Positions 21,126 through 30,853 of a stretch of DNA of 64,000 nucleotides are shown here, in pieces. The notes under the pieces are model-generated. The model was given only the letters and a program-made list of their open reading frames with translations, searched no databases and had not been told where the DNA came from. This DNA is from Sulfurimonas sp. (lineage in GTDB: Bacteria > Campylobacterota > Campylobacteria > Campylobacterales > Sulfurimonadaceae), in contig JALWTK010000086.1 of NCBI GenBank assembly GCA_027082875.1, forward strand, positions 1-64,000, written 5' to 3'. Numbering within the stretch: position 1 is the first letter of the stretch; each line of letters opens with the position of its first letter. Made by a program: the position numbers and the translations under genes.

Positions 21126-22130
21126 TTATTTAATCCCTTTCTCAGTCCAGTATGCTCTAATTTTAGTAGTTAAAGTCTCAGGTAGTGGTACAAAACCTAA
21201 ACCTTTTGCTATATCTTGACCATTTGTATAAGCCCAGTCATAAAATGCAGTCACTTTTTTATCTGTAGCAGCTTTTTCAACAGGTACAAGAATGAAAGTT
21301 GCCGCTACCATAGGGTAAGACTCCGCACCTTTAGGGTCAGCTATCACAGAATAAAAGTCTTTCTTTGGATCAAGTGTCGCTTTTGCAGCAGCTGTTTGAA
21401 AGCTCTTAAGTGTTGGCTTGATGAAGTTACCTTCACGGTTCTCTACTATTGCCATTGCAATGTCGTTGTTCTTAGCATCTGCATAGTCAATGTAACCAAC
21501 TGAGTACTTAGTCTGCTTAAGAAGTGCAGCGACACCAGAGTTTGTCTTTCCACCGATATGGTGATCACCAGGCCAACTTAATGACTTCTTCGCACCATAA
21601 GTTTTTCTCCAAGTCTTGCTTACTTTTGAGAGGTAATAAGTGAAGTTATATGTAGTACCTGAACCATCTGCACGGTGTACAAAAGTAAGCTTTTCGTGTG
21701 GAAGTTTCAACCCTGCATTTGCTTTAGTGATAAGTGCATCATCCCAGTACTTGATTGTTCCACTTGCTATTGCAACAGTTGCAGCACGAGAGAGTTTAAG
21801 TCCACTTACACCTGGAAGGTTGTAACCCATAGCGATAGCCCCAACTACACCAGGAAATTGGTAAAGACCATTTTTCTTTAACACTTTTGGACTAAGTGGC
21901 TTGTCTGTTCCTGCAAAGTCAACTGCACGAGCCTTCGCATCTTTAATACCTTTAGATGAACCTTTTTTAATGTAGTCAACTCTGATACCAGTATCTTTAT
22001 TATAAGCCTTTAACCATTTTTGGTAAACACTATAAGGAAAAGAAGCACCGCTTCCTTTGATGATGTCGTTTGCACTCACAGATGTAAGTAAAACTGAAGT
22101 AGCTAATGCTGCAGTAATGATTTTTTTCAT
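21126..22130 (-). CDS. pstS: Phosphate-binding periplasmic protein PstS
   Basis: Signal peptide; IKGSGASFPYSVYQKWLKAY, DFAGTDKPLS, HRADGSGTTYNFT. Confidence 0.95.
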   Translation of the reverse strand: MKKIITAALATSVLLTSVSANDIIKGSGASFPYSVYQKWLKAYNKDTGIRVDYIKKGSSKGIKDAKARAVDFAGTDKPLSPKVLKKNGLYQFPGVVGAIAMGYNLPGVSGLKLSRAATVAIASGTIKYWDDALITKANAGLKLPHEKLTFVHRADGSGTTYNFTYYLSKVSKTWRKTYGAKKSLSWPGDHHIGGKTNSGVAALLKQTKYSVGYIDYADAKNNDIAMAIVENREGNFIKPTLKSFQTAAAKATLDPKKDFYSVIADPKGAESYPMVAATFILVPVEKAATDKKVTAFYDWAYTNGQDIAKGLGFVPLPETLTTKIRAYWTEKGIK

Positions 22131-22176
22131 TTTGTCTTCCTATTTATTTTTAAGTTGCCGAATTATAAAAAGTCTT

Positions 22177-22193
22177 GGTTGCGTTTTGGTTAC
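22177..22193 (-). promoter_or_regulatory. Putative PHO-box-like direct repeat upstream of pstS
   Basis: Gene-sense GTAACC-AAAAC-GCAACC; TATAAT 9 bp downstream (22162-22167). Confidence 0.8.
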
Positions 22194-22209
22194 ACAATGA
22201 AATAAACTT

Positions 22210-22226
22210 GTAATCAAAGTGTAATC
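22210..22226 (+). promoter_or_regulatory. Putative PHO-box-like direct repeat upstream of porin
   Basis: GTAATC-AAAGT-GTAATC; TACAAT 9 bp downstream (22236-22241). Confidence 0.8.
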
Positions 22227-22273
22227 GAGAGACTCTACAATGTCACCAACAATTTAAAACACAGGAATTAAAA

Positions 22274-23455
22274 ATGAAAAAAATCGTTCTTTCTACACTA
22301 ACTGCACTTTCGTTAGCTTCAGTTGCTGCAAATGCTACAGACTTATACCAAGATGCAAATGGGCAAGTGTTTACTTCAGCTGCTGAGGGTCGTACACTTG
22401 TTGAAGATAAATCTGTATCAGTATTCGGTAAAGCAGATAAGTTTAAATTTAGTGGTCAAACATTTATAGGGTATAAATCTACTAGTTTTAAAAATGACAA
22501 CGGGGTGACACCAAGAGACAATACACAAGATTTTGAAATCCGTCGTGGTTATTTTCAACTTAAAGCATATCTTTTAGATGATCCTAAATCATACTATCGT
22601 GTAACATTTGATTTAAAGAACAACTCTAGTTTTGATACAAATAGTTTAGCAGTTCGAGCAAAATATGCTTACTTAAATTTAAACGAAGTGCTTCCCGCTA
22701 CAAGCCTTGAAATTGGTTTGGCTCACCGTCCTTGGCATGATTATGAAGAGCACAACTCATGGTTATATAGAAGTATTTCTGAAGTTCTTATAGAAAACCA
22801 CAACTCTGCACACTTGAGTTCATCAGCTGATTACGGTGTGATGGCAAAAACAAGAACAAAATTCTTAGATGCTGATATTGGTGTATTTAATGGTGAAGGT
22901 TACCATGGAAAACAAAATTCAAATGGTATGAGTTTAGAGTGGAGATTTACTGGTCACCTCCTTGGGACAGCGGGACATCCTGATAAAAATACTTACTTTG
23001 ATGCTTCGTTCTTTGGTCAGTTAAACCAGAAGCATTCTCATAATACGACGACAAACAAAGATGATGATTTACACTTTTATGGTCTACACACTGTTTTCAA
23101 TATGCCAGCATTCTTAGCTTCTGCTCAGTATGTTACTTCTGATAACACATCAACAGACGCAGCACCATCAAAAGGCTCAGGTAATGGCTATAGTGCAAAT
23201 ATAGAGGGACGTCTAGGTACTGAACATCAGTACAAAGCATTTGCAAAGTATGATAACTGGACACCAGATGCTCCAACAGGAACAGCAACAAACACTCGTA
23301 GAACTTACATAGCAGGTGCTGCATGGAAGATGAACAAAAATGTTGAGTGGGTAGCGAATATCACACAAAATGATAATGACAACAATGCTTATGCTTCTTC
23401 TTCAAGTACTGCAAACAGTACAGCATATATGCTTACAACAGAGATTAATTTCTAG
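22274..23455 (+). CDS. Outer-membrane porin (phosphate-selective OprP/O-like)
   Basis: Signal peptide ending ANA; RRGYFQLKAYL...KSYYRVTFDL; C-terminal ...AYMLTTEINF; divergent from pstS. Confidence 0.8.
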   Translation: MKKIVLSTLTALSLASVAANATDLYQDANGQVFTSAAEGRTLVEDKSVSVFGKADKFKFSGQTFIGYKSTSFKNDNGVTPRDNTQDFEIRRGYFQLKAYLLDDPKSYYRVTFDLKNNSSFDTNSLAVRAKYAYLNLNEVLPATSLEIGLAHRPWHDYEEHNSWLYRSISEVLIENHNSAHLSSSADYGVMAKTRTKFLDADIGVFNGEGYHGKQNSNGMSLEWRFTGHLLGTAGHPDKNTYFDASFFGQLNQKHSHNTTTNKDDDLHFYGLHTVFNMPAFLASAQYVTSDNTSTDAAPSKGSGNGYSANIEGRLGTEHQYKAFAKYDNWTPDAPTGTATNTRRTYIAGAAWKMNKNVEWVANITQNDNDNNAYASSSSTANSTAYMLTTEINF

Positions 23456-23495
23456 TCTCTTCAAACAAAACAAATTTCAAATTTCATTTCTCCAT

Positions 23496-23520
23496 AAAAG
23501 TCGGTTTTTACCGACTTTTT
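23496..23520. terminator. Rho-independent terminator between convergent porin and regulator
   Basis: AAAAGTCGGT-TTTT-ACCGACTTTTT: strong stem flanked by A and T tracts (bidirectional). Confidence 0.85.
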
Positions 23521-23539
23521 CTTTCAAAAAATAATAATT

Positions 23540-24220
23540 TTATGCTACCAAATAGCCTACACCACGAATAGTTTTAATATACTCTTTATCCTTAGCCGGA
23601 TCTATCTTTTCTTTTAAACGCTTGATAGCGACATTGACAGTTTTTGGGTGAATGTTCTCAGTATCTTTCCAAACATACTTGAGTAAAAACTCTCTATCTA
23701 AAACCTTACCTTTGTTGGTGACTAGTATCTGAAGAAGAGAAGTCTCTAGGTTGGTGAGCATAATCTCAAGCTCTCCTATCTGAACCTTGTGCATATTGAG
23801 ATCAAGCTTCATATCTCTGTACTCTACATTTTCTACAAGCTCTTTTACATCACCTCGAGAGCGCCTAAGAACTGCTTTAACTCGTAAAAGTAACTCTTCT
23901 ATATCAAAAGGTTTAGGAAGGTAATCATCTCCACCTTTTAAAAAGCCCTCTTTTATCTCTTCAGTAGAATTTTTTGCAGAGAGAAAGATTACCGGTGTGT
24001 TGATATTTTTACTTCTGAGCATCTCCACATAGTAACTCCCCTCAATATCAGGAAGGTTTCTATCCATGATGATAAGATCTATCTGCTCCTCCATAAGTAC
24101 TCTACGGACATGTTTTGTATTGAGAAAGCCGAGCACATCATATCCAGCTGCACTCAAGTTGTACTCCAAGAGTTCTAGTATATCGTTATCATCATCTACG
24201 ATGAGTATATGCTCTTTCAT
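23540..24220 (-). CDS. Response regulator, OmpR/PhoB family (paralogue 2)
   Basis: VDDDNDILELLEYNLSAAGYDVLGF, MDRNLPDIEGS, winged helix ending IKTIRGVGYLVA. Confidence 0.93.
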   Translation of the reverse strand: MKEHILIVDDDNDILELLEYNLSAAGYDVLGFLNTKHVRRVLMEEQIDLIIMDRNLPDIEGSYYVEMLRSKNINTPVIFLSAKNSTEEIKEGFLKGGDDYLPKPFDIEELLLRVKAVLRRSRGDVKELVENVEYRDMKLDLNMHKVQIGELEIMLTNLETSLLQILVTNKGKVLDREFLLKYVWKDTENIHPKTVNVAIKRLKEKIDPAKDKEYIKTIRGVGYLVA

Positions 24221-24228
24221 TTTATTCC

Positions 24229-24903
24229 TTAAGCGAGTTTATAGCCGACACCACGAATGGTCTGGATATAGTTTTTTGTTTTGTCTGGGTCTATTTTTTC
24301 TTTGAGTCGAGTGATAGCTACATTGACTGTTTTGTATTGATTTTCTTGAGCATCTCCCCAAACGGTTTGAAGAAGGTAGTCCCGATCTAAGATATTGTTT
24401 TTATTCATAATAAACTCATGAAGCAGATCAAACTCAAGCTTTGTAATGTTTACTAGCTCTTCACCTACCGTGAGTGTACGAGAGGCATTATCTAAAAGAA
24501 GATCCTTAAAACGAATACTGCTCTCATTTTGCAGAGGATTTGTGCGTTTAAGTATGGACTTTATACGAAGGATAAGCTCTTTCATGTTAAATGGTTTAGT
24601 CATATAGTCATCCCCACCACTTAAAAATCCCTCTTCTATCTCAGACTCTTTATCTTTCGCAGTCAGATAGATAACAGGGATCTGTATGCCATTGTCTCGG
24701 AGTGAAGCTATATACTCACTTCCCTCAACACCAGGTAAGTTTCTATCCATGATGATAAGGTCAATATTTTCCTCTTCAAGCATACTTTCTACTGCTTTTG
24801 TGTTTAAAAAACCAACAACATCAAAGCCCTCTTTGGAGAGGTTATACTCTAAAAGATCAAGAATATCCTCTTCATCTTCAACTATGATAATTTTATAACT
24901 CAT
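24229..24903 (-). CDS. Response regulator, OmpR/PhoB family (paralogue 3)
   Basis: VEDEEDILDLLEYNLSKEGFDVVGFLNTKAV, MDRNLPGVEGS, IQTIRGVGYKLA. Confidence 0.93.
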   Translation of the reverse strand: MSYKIIIVEDEEDILDLLEYNLSKEGFDVVGFLNTKAVESMLEEENIDLIIMDRNLPGVEGSEYIASLRDNGIQIPVIYLTAKDKESEIEEGFLSGGDDYMTKPFNMKELILRIKSILKRTNPLQNESSIRFKDLLLDNASRTLTVGEELVNITKLEFDLLHEFIMNKNNILDRDYLLQTVWGDAQENQYKTVNVAITRLKEKIDPDKTKNYIQTIRGVGYKLA

Positions 24904-24950
24904 GAGAACCCCTTTCTCTTTACTCTATATCTTTTATTATAGGTACTTTA

Positions 24951-24967
24951 GATTACTTTTTGGTTAC
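24951..24967 (-). promoter_or_regulatory. Putative PHO-box-like direct repeat upstream of regulator pair
   Basis: Gene-sense GTAACC-AAAAA-GTAATC; TATAAT 9 bp downstream (24936-24941). Confidence 0.78.
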
Positions 24968-24985
24968 ATATTATAAAGATACTTT

Positions 24986-27900
24986 TTAGTAATTTATATC
25001 CAACTTAAGGGAGTAGTATCTTCCTGGAGTTGTCTGCGAAGTTACCAAATCCCCTTGTGTAAACTTAGCTGTAGAATTGAGCAGATTATATGTTCTAAAA
25101 CGCAGGGCATACCCGAAGATATCCCCATCAGTCTTTTTACTGATATTGTACTTCCAGACAAAGTCAAGTTTTGCAAAAGGCTGTTGGTAGATATCTTTGT
25201 TTTCATCTGTCCCAAGAGAGACTATACGCTCACCAATTTGGTTAAAGAGAAAAAGAGCACTATTACCACTCTCGCTATTGTCGTATCCTAGTGTACAGTT
25301 GAGAACATATGGAGACTGTCCTTGCATAGCTCTCTTTTTTGATGTCAAACGACTTGTAAATTCATTATTTGGATCACTATTAAGGGTGATGCTTGACTCA
25401 ATGAGAGCAATATTTGTTGCAAAGAGTAAGTTTTCAAGGCTCTCACTCACAAAACCGAACTTTTTTCTATAGTCTACTTCTACTCCATAACTTGTTGCAG
25501 AGTCTGCATTTTGGTAGGTCTCTTGAAAGATATTATCCTGAGAATCATCAAGCTTGATCACTTTTTCTATGGGGTTAGTAAACTCCTTAGCAAAGAGTGC
25601 TACTGAGAATATCTCATCTGCTGAGAGATACCACTCATACTTTAGGTCAAGGTGGTTGATGTAAGTTGCTTTAAGATTAGGGTTACCAAAGACAATGTTT
25701 TCAGTCACTGGATCCTTGTATCTGGAGTTACTAAACTCACGAAAGTCAGGTCTACTGACAGTGTTTGCATAAGCAAAACGCAGTTGCATAGCATCATCAT
25801 CAAATCTATAAGTCATTCCAAGACTTGGAAAAAGGTCTGAAGTCTCTAGAGGTGCATATGTTGCAGATGCATCGCTGAGTTGCTGAGAAGAGTTCTCTTG
25901 ACGCACGGATGCAACTACATCAAAGTCATGAGTTATAGAGAGAAGTTGTTTAAGATAGAGTGCTGTTACATCTTGAGTAGCCTTATAGGAGTCTGTATCT
26001 CTATACGAGGCTGAGAACTCTAAATCATTTGCATATTTACTATAGATGGTATCCATATCTTCAGGCATATCATTGAAATTTGTACTACGCATCTTAAAAC
26101 GTCTACTATCAAAATCTCTACTCTTATTATAGATAAAAACACCAGCTTTTGTGTAGTTTTTATTGCCATTAAGTTGAAATGGAAGAGAGAAATCTACTCT
26201 ATAGTTGTTGACTTTATCATCAAGTAAAAAAGAGTAGTACCAGTTTTTTCTATCCCAGTTAAGTCCTGATGTTTGGTGATTGTAGTTTATCTCTACTGTT
26301 CCAGGTTCATCACGAGTTGCCTCAGCACTCTCACCTGCATACTCTATAAGAAGATTGTCAAAGTAACCCTCATCACTACTTGAGAAGTGTATGTTATTTT
26401 TTCCACTAAGCTGATGTGTAGTAAGAGCTTTTTTAACATATTCATAGTATGTTTTTTCTCTATCTTCTGTATTTCCTGTGTAGTTGATGGAGGAAACATT
26501 TGTCCTGTCTTTTATCTGTGTTGAAGTGAAATATGTGTACTTTATTGTGTTGTCTTTAAAGTATGTTGCACCAAGGTTAAGCATACCTGAGTACTCATTA
26601 AGAAATGTTGTCACATCTGTTGTTGTTACATTATCATGGATAACTTTTTTAGAGTTTATATCATAAAAGTATTTGTTATACTCTATGTTATTTGTATCAG
26701 AATCATTTTTGTAGTAAAGTGTTGCAGAGCCTCCCAGTGTAAGGTTTTTCGAGACATCATAGCTTTTACCACCTGTGAGTTCTAGTTTCATACCTGGTGC
26801 TAATGTTCTTGTCTGCAGATTAAGTGTTCTGTAGGCTCTGACATCATCTGTTACAGCACTGCCACCTACACTATTTCCAGCACTCATGACACTTGCAGGA
26901 AGAGGGTTGGCATTTGAACTATTTGTCTGAACACTTTTTCCTGTAGAGTCATTTGCAAGAAGCTCAACCCCTAGTTTGACATACCCCTCATCACTCTTAG
27001 GAATATCCTTGCTTTTTATAAGAACAGTTCCCCCACCAAATGATGCTGGAATATCTCCCGTGTAAGCTTTTTGAATAGTAATGCTCTCAACTACAGAAGT
27101 TGGGAAAATATCGAGTGGCACAACTCTTTTGGTAGGCTCTGGTGAGGGTATATGCAGACCATTAAGCATTACAGTAGAGTATCTATCTCCTAATCCACGG
27201 ACATAGACATACTTTCCACCTACAATAGTAATACCACTCACACGTTTAAGTGCAGATGCTACAGTAGAGTCCCCACTCTTACTAAACTGCTCACTTCCTA
27301 AAACATTTCCAACCGTATCACTATTTTTAAGTGCAGCTAGAGAAGCTGCAACACTCCCCTCGATGTGAGGAGCAAGTACCACAAACTCATCAAGCTCCAT
27401 AGAAGCTGGAGAGAGTGTGACAACTTTAGAGAGAAACTCTTTAGGTAAAACATTTACTGTAATAGTCTGTGCACTAAAATCTTGATGGATGATAGAGAGT
27501 GTCTGTTTTCCTGCCGGTAGCTCAAGAGTAATCTCTCCATTTACATCTGAGTGTGCTTCGATATCACTCCCTTTGATAAAAAGAGTTGCCCCTTTTACCT
27601 TTTTCTTTGTCTCTGATGAAAGTAGTGAGAGCATAAGAGTTCCCTTCTGGACTACTTTTTTCTCTTTTGTACTTGCTACTGCTGTAGACTTTGGTGCTTC
27701 TGCATCTATAAATGCCACACTGTTGTCTTTTTTGAGTGAGACAATTATTTGTGAGTCTCTGTCTGCTTCTACTTTGACATTTTTTCGTACAAAAGCTTGA
27801 GCTTTTCCCTTATGTTTTGCCAGAAGTATTATCTGGTAACTTCCCTCTTTGAGCTTTGAGAAGAAGTAACCATCACTGTCTGTTGCACCTTGTAGAGTAG

Positions 27901-28039
27901 TTTTATCTGCCGTGTTAAGCAGAGTAAAATTTTGGGATGCAAGTGGTGATCCATCTTTGAGAACAACTAAAGAGAGTCCCCCTAGTGATGATGCAAAGAT
28001 ATTTGTTAGTAGTATTAGTAAGATAGCTGCTATTCTCAT
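24986..28039 (-). CDS. TonB-dependent outer-membrane receptor with N-terminal carboxypeptidase-regulatory-like domains
   Basis: 1017 aa; signal peptide, two CarboxypepD_reg-like segments, plug (VASALKRVSGITIVGGKYVYVRGLGDRYSTVMLNGLHIPSPEP), long barrel. Confidence 0.92.
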   Translation of the reverse strand: MRIAAILLILLTNIFASSLGGLSLVVLKDGSPLASQNFTLLNTADKTTLQGATDSDGYFFSKLKEGSYQIILLAKHKGKAQAFVRKNVKVEADRDSQIIVSLKKDNSVAFIDAEAPKSTAVASTKEKKVVQKGTLMLSLLSSETKKKVKGATLFIKGSDIEAHSDVNGEITLELPAGKQTLSIIHQDFSAQTITVNVLPKEFLSKVVTLSPASMELDEFVVLAPHIEGSVAASLAALKNSDTVGNVLGSEQFSKSGDSTVASALKRVSGITIVGGKYVYVRGLGDRYSTVMLNGLHIPSPEPTKRVVPLDIFPTSVVESITIQKAYTGDIPASFGGGTVLIKSKDIPKSDEGYVKLGVELLANDSTGKSVQTNSSNANPLPASVMSAGNSVGGSAVTDDVRAYRTLNLQTRTLAPGMKLELTGGKSYDVSKNLTLGGSATLYYKNDSDTNNIEYNKYFYDINSKKVIHDNVTTTDVTTFLNEYSGMLNLGATYFKDNTIKYTYFTSTQIKDRTNVSSINYTGNTEDREKTYYEYVKKALTTHQLSGKNNIHFSSSDEGYFDNLLIEYAGESAEATRDEPGTVEINYNHQTSGLNWDRKNWYYSFLLDDKVNNYRVDFSLPFQLNGNKNYTKAGVFIYNKSRDFDSRRFKMRSTNFNDMPEDMDTIYSKYANDLEFSASYRDTDSYKATQDVTALYLKQLLSITHDFDVVASVRQENSSQQLSDASATYAPLETSDLFPSLGMTYRFDDDAMQLRFAYANTVSRPDFREFSNSRYKDPVTENIVFGNPNLKATYINHLDLKYEWYLSADEIFSVALFAKEFTNPIEKVIKLDDSQDNIFQETYQNADSATSYGVEVDYRKKFGFVSESLENLLFATNIALIESSITLNSDPNNEFTSRLTSKKRAMQGQSPYVLNCTLGYDNSESGNSALFLFNQIGERIVSLGTDENKDIYQQPFAKLDFVWKYNISKKTDGDIFGYALRFRTYNLLNSTAKFTQGDLVTSQTTPGRYYSLKLDINY

Positions 28040-29187
28040 AAGCTACACTCCCAGTAGTTAGATTGGCATTTCGCCATATTTTTTCGTAGTTCTATTGACT
28101 TTGTAAAGAGATCACTGCGAGTTATCTTTTTGAGATATTTCTCAGCACTTTTAAAATCACCTATTTTATAGTAAGAGTAGGCAAGAGCATAGAGTAGGTT
28201 CTGCTCTTTTAAGAGTCCATTTCTCTCTAAGGCACTCTGTGTTGCTACAAGTTTTTCATACTCCCCAAACTCTAAGTAAATTGCTACTTTTTGTTTGTAT
28301 TTCTCTTTTGTGTCTAAGAGTTGTGAGTTTTTATAGAGGGCTTGTGTGAAATCTTTGGCACGTCTAAACATTTCTGCTGCATCTTTTGTGTACTTGTAGT
28401 CTATATCTGATGCTTCATCAAACAAATCTGCTGCACTTTGAAGCATATCTTTATCTATGTAGAGATTTGCTAGGAGCAGTATAATCCTTGTGTTTTTTGG
28501 GTATCTCAGATGTGCAGCTTCCGCTAAAAGTGTTGCTTTTTTTATCTCTTTTGCTTCTCTGAGTGCATTGATAAAGGAGAGTGTAACCTGTTCATTTACC
28601 TTAGCATGTGCTAGATAAACTTTTGCATCACTCAAAGCACTCTGATAGAGTTTAAGAGAAACAAAGTAAGCGAATCTCTGTCTATATGCTTTATAGTAGT
28701 GAGGATGTAGCTCTAAGAGTTTATTTAAGACAAGTAAAGCCTTATTGTACTCTTTGAGTCTATAGTAAGACTCTGCTTTAAGTGCCATAAGATTTGCTTT
28801 ATCATGAAGAAGTTTAGGTGCATTGCCCAGTGCCTCTATAGTTTTTTTATACTCTTTGAGTTTGAAACTATTTTGTGCGATGTAGATGTAGAGACTCTTC
28901 TCTTTTTGTCCACTCTCGATAGCCTTATAAAAGTTGGTGTTTGACTCTTTATAGTTAGAGAGTTTAAGTTCTACTATACCCTTGAGTGTGTAGTAGTGCC
29001 CGAAGTCAAAATCTTTGGCTTTTGTATCGACATGAGTAAGTGCTTCATTTGCACGAGCATAGTGAGCATCTTTTATAAGCAGTGTTGCTAATGCGACATA
29101 GTCTATATCTTGCTCTTTTTTTGCATCAGCACCAAAGAGTGATGCTGTGAGGAGAAGAGTAAGAAGGAGTGTTATAATTTTTTTCAT
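28036..29187 (-). CDS. TPR-repeat protein of the TtpC/TonB cluster
   Basis: MKKIITLLLTLLLTASLFGADA signal peptide; multiple TPR-like helices; overlaps the receptor by 4 bp. Track extends to 29211 but MKKI start is more likely. Confidence 0.85.
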   Translation of the reverse strand: MKKIITLLLTLLLTASLFGADAKKEQDIDYVALATLLIKDAHYARANEALTHVDTKAKDFDFGHYYTLKGIVELKLSNYKESNTNFYKAIESGQKEKSLYIYIAQNSFKLKEYKKTIEALGNAPKLLHDKANLMALKAESYYRLKEYNKALLVLNKLLELHPHYYKAYRQRFAYFVSLKLYQSALSDAKVYLAHAKVNEQVTLSFINALREAKEIKKATLLAEAAHLRYPKNTRIILLLANLYIDKDMLQSAADLFDEASDIDYKYTKDAAEMFRRAKDFTQALYKNSQLLDTKEKYKQKVAIYLEFGEYEKLVATQSALERNGLLKEQNLLYALAYSYYKIGDFKSAEKYLKKITRSDLFTKSIELRKNMAKCQSNYWECSL

Positions 29188-29197
29188 TTTTGCTCGC

Positions 29198-29836
29198 TTA
29201 TTGGAAATCAAATCGTATTTTTTGTTTTGCCCAGACTTTTACAGCCTTGCCTTTATACTGACCAGGGTTGAAGTGCCAAGCTTTTACACCCTCTATGGCA
29301 GCTGAGTCAAAGACTCTCTCAGGCACACTCTCTAGTACTCTAACCTTAGAAACATCTCCCTGTTTATCTATAAGAAGATTTAGAAGTACATACCCTTTTA
29401 TACCTTTTTTCTTAGCAGCTTTTGGGTACTCCATAGCACTTCTTTGTGTCGCTTTTGGAGCTTGATCTACACTCCCCTCACTCATGACTACATCTTTGTC
29501 TGCATCTCCTAGAAGTGAGTCATCCATTCCCATATCATCACTCATAAAAGAGTCAAGACCAGTGTCAAGACCACTTAATGCAGAGTTCATATTTGGTGTA
29601 GAGTTTGTTCTATGTGGCTTTGGCTTATGCTTTTTAGGTTTTGGTTTTGGCTTAGGTTTTGGTTTGTGTTTTACAACTTTTTGTACCTCAAAGCTAGCAG
29701 ATGTTATCTCTTTTTTCTGCTTTGGTAACATTCCATCCTCATTCATCTCTATCACAATGATAAAGACAAAGAAAAGCCCAAACAGAGACCATAAAAATGC
29801 CTTAAGATGAGTAAGTATATCTGGAGAGTTTTTCAC
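29198..29836 (-). CDS. tonB: TonB protein
   Basis: N-terminal TM, KPKPKPKPKKHKPKPH linker, C-terminal YPKAAKKKGIKGYVLLNLLIDKQGDVSKVRVLES. Confidence 0.92.
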   Translation of the reverse strand: MKNSPDILTHLKAFLWSLFGLFFVFIIVIEMNEDGMLPKQKKEITSASFEVQKVVKHKPKPKPKPKPKKHKPKPHRTNSTPNMNSALSGLDTGLDSFMSDDMGMDDSLLGDADKDVVMSEGSVDQAPKATQRSAMEYPKAAKKKGIKGYVLLNLLIDKQGDVSKVRVLESVPERVFDSAAIEGVKAWHFNPGQYKGKAVKVWAKQKIRFDFQ

Positions 29837-29838
29837 GA

Positions 29839-30243
29839 CTAACCTACCTCTTTCTTCGTAGCAACTGCAACATCTTTTGCACCTGAGAGTCTACACTGAT
29901 CGACTAATTCTATAAGCTTTTCAACAGCGATAGTGTCATCACTTATGACTAAGACTGACTTTTCAGTAGAAGCACGTAGAAGTTCTCTGAGTTTACTCTG
30001 TACTGCCCACATCTTTATAGGTTGGTTATCTACATAGACCTCAGACTGATTGTCAATGTAAACACGGATAACCTTACTTGATGACTTAGATGCTGAAGAG
30101 GCTCCGGGACGGTTTAAGTCAAGCTTCATATCTTTTGTAAATGTAGAACTCACCATAAAGAAGATAAGGAGTATAAAAACCATATCTATAAGTGGTGACA
30201 TATCTACATCGCTGATCTCATCTTTTTTTCTTCTAAATCTCAT
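29839..30243 (-). CDS. exbD: ExbD/TolR family biopolymer transporter
   Basis: DVDMSPLIDMVFILLIFFMVSSTF. Confidence 0.95.
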   Translation of the reverse strand: MRFRRKKDEISDVDMSPLIDMVFILLIFFMVSSTFTKDMKLDLNRPGASSASKSSSKVIRVYIDNQSEVYVDNQPIKMWAVQSKLRELLRASTEKSVLVISDDTIAVEKLIELVDQCRLSGAKDVAVATKKEVG

Positions 30244-30853
30244 TTAAATTTCCTTCGCTACATAAAATATCTGTAATCTGTTCTAAATCAAGCTCCATAT
30301 TGGCAGCCTTTTTGTCTAATAGTCTTCCTATGACAAGTCCCGGTACTGCTACAACAAGTCCCAGTTGTGTCGTAAAAAGAGCCTGTGAAATACCACCAGC
30401 TATACCGCCGCTTTGAGAAAAAAGACTCATAGATGCTAGAGAGTCAAAAGTCTCTATCATCCCTATAACGGTTCCAAGTAGCCCTATAAGTGGAGCAACA
30501 ACTACTATAGTTTTTACAAGAGACTTATACTTTTGCAGTGCCTTTGAGTAAGAGTAAAAAGCATCATCAAGTAGTTTTCTTAACATCTTCGGTTCTCGGC
30601 ATTGTTCACGGATGCCTAAGCCTTCAACCACAGCACTATCTATAAAACCACGAGGCTCTTTTCTCTTGCCTGAGGCAAACTTTCGTATAAGTACACGGAT
30701 ACTTTTCTTGGTACCGCGTTTGAGTGTATGGTATCTAAACCCAAGCCCATACCAGAGTGCAAAAACAAGAATGAAGAGTGGGTACATTATGAGTGCACCA
30801 CCACTATTCATATAAACATTAAACTGTGCAAAGAGTGTTGTAATTGCTTCCAT
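30233..30853 (-). CDS. exbB: ExbB/TolQ/MotA family proton channel protein
   Basis: VVAPLIGLLGTVIGMIETFDSLA; ISQALFTTQLGLVVAVPGLV. Confidence 0.92.
   Translation of the reverse strand: MEAITTLFAQFNVYMNSGGALIMYPLFILVFALWYGLGFRYHTLKRGTKKSIRVLIRKFASGKRKEPRGFIDSAVVEGLGIREQCREPKMLRKLLDDAFYSYSKALQKYKSLVKTIVVVAPLIGLLGTVIGMIETFDSLASMSLFSQSGGIAGGISQALFTTQLGLVVAVPGLVIGRLLDKKAANMELDLEQITDILCSEGNLNEI

Noticed and set aside
29600-29680. KPKPKPKPKKHKPKP repeat as a novel repeat element
   Set aside because: It is the usual Pro/Lys periplasmic linker of TonB.
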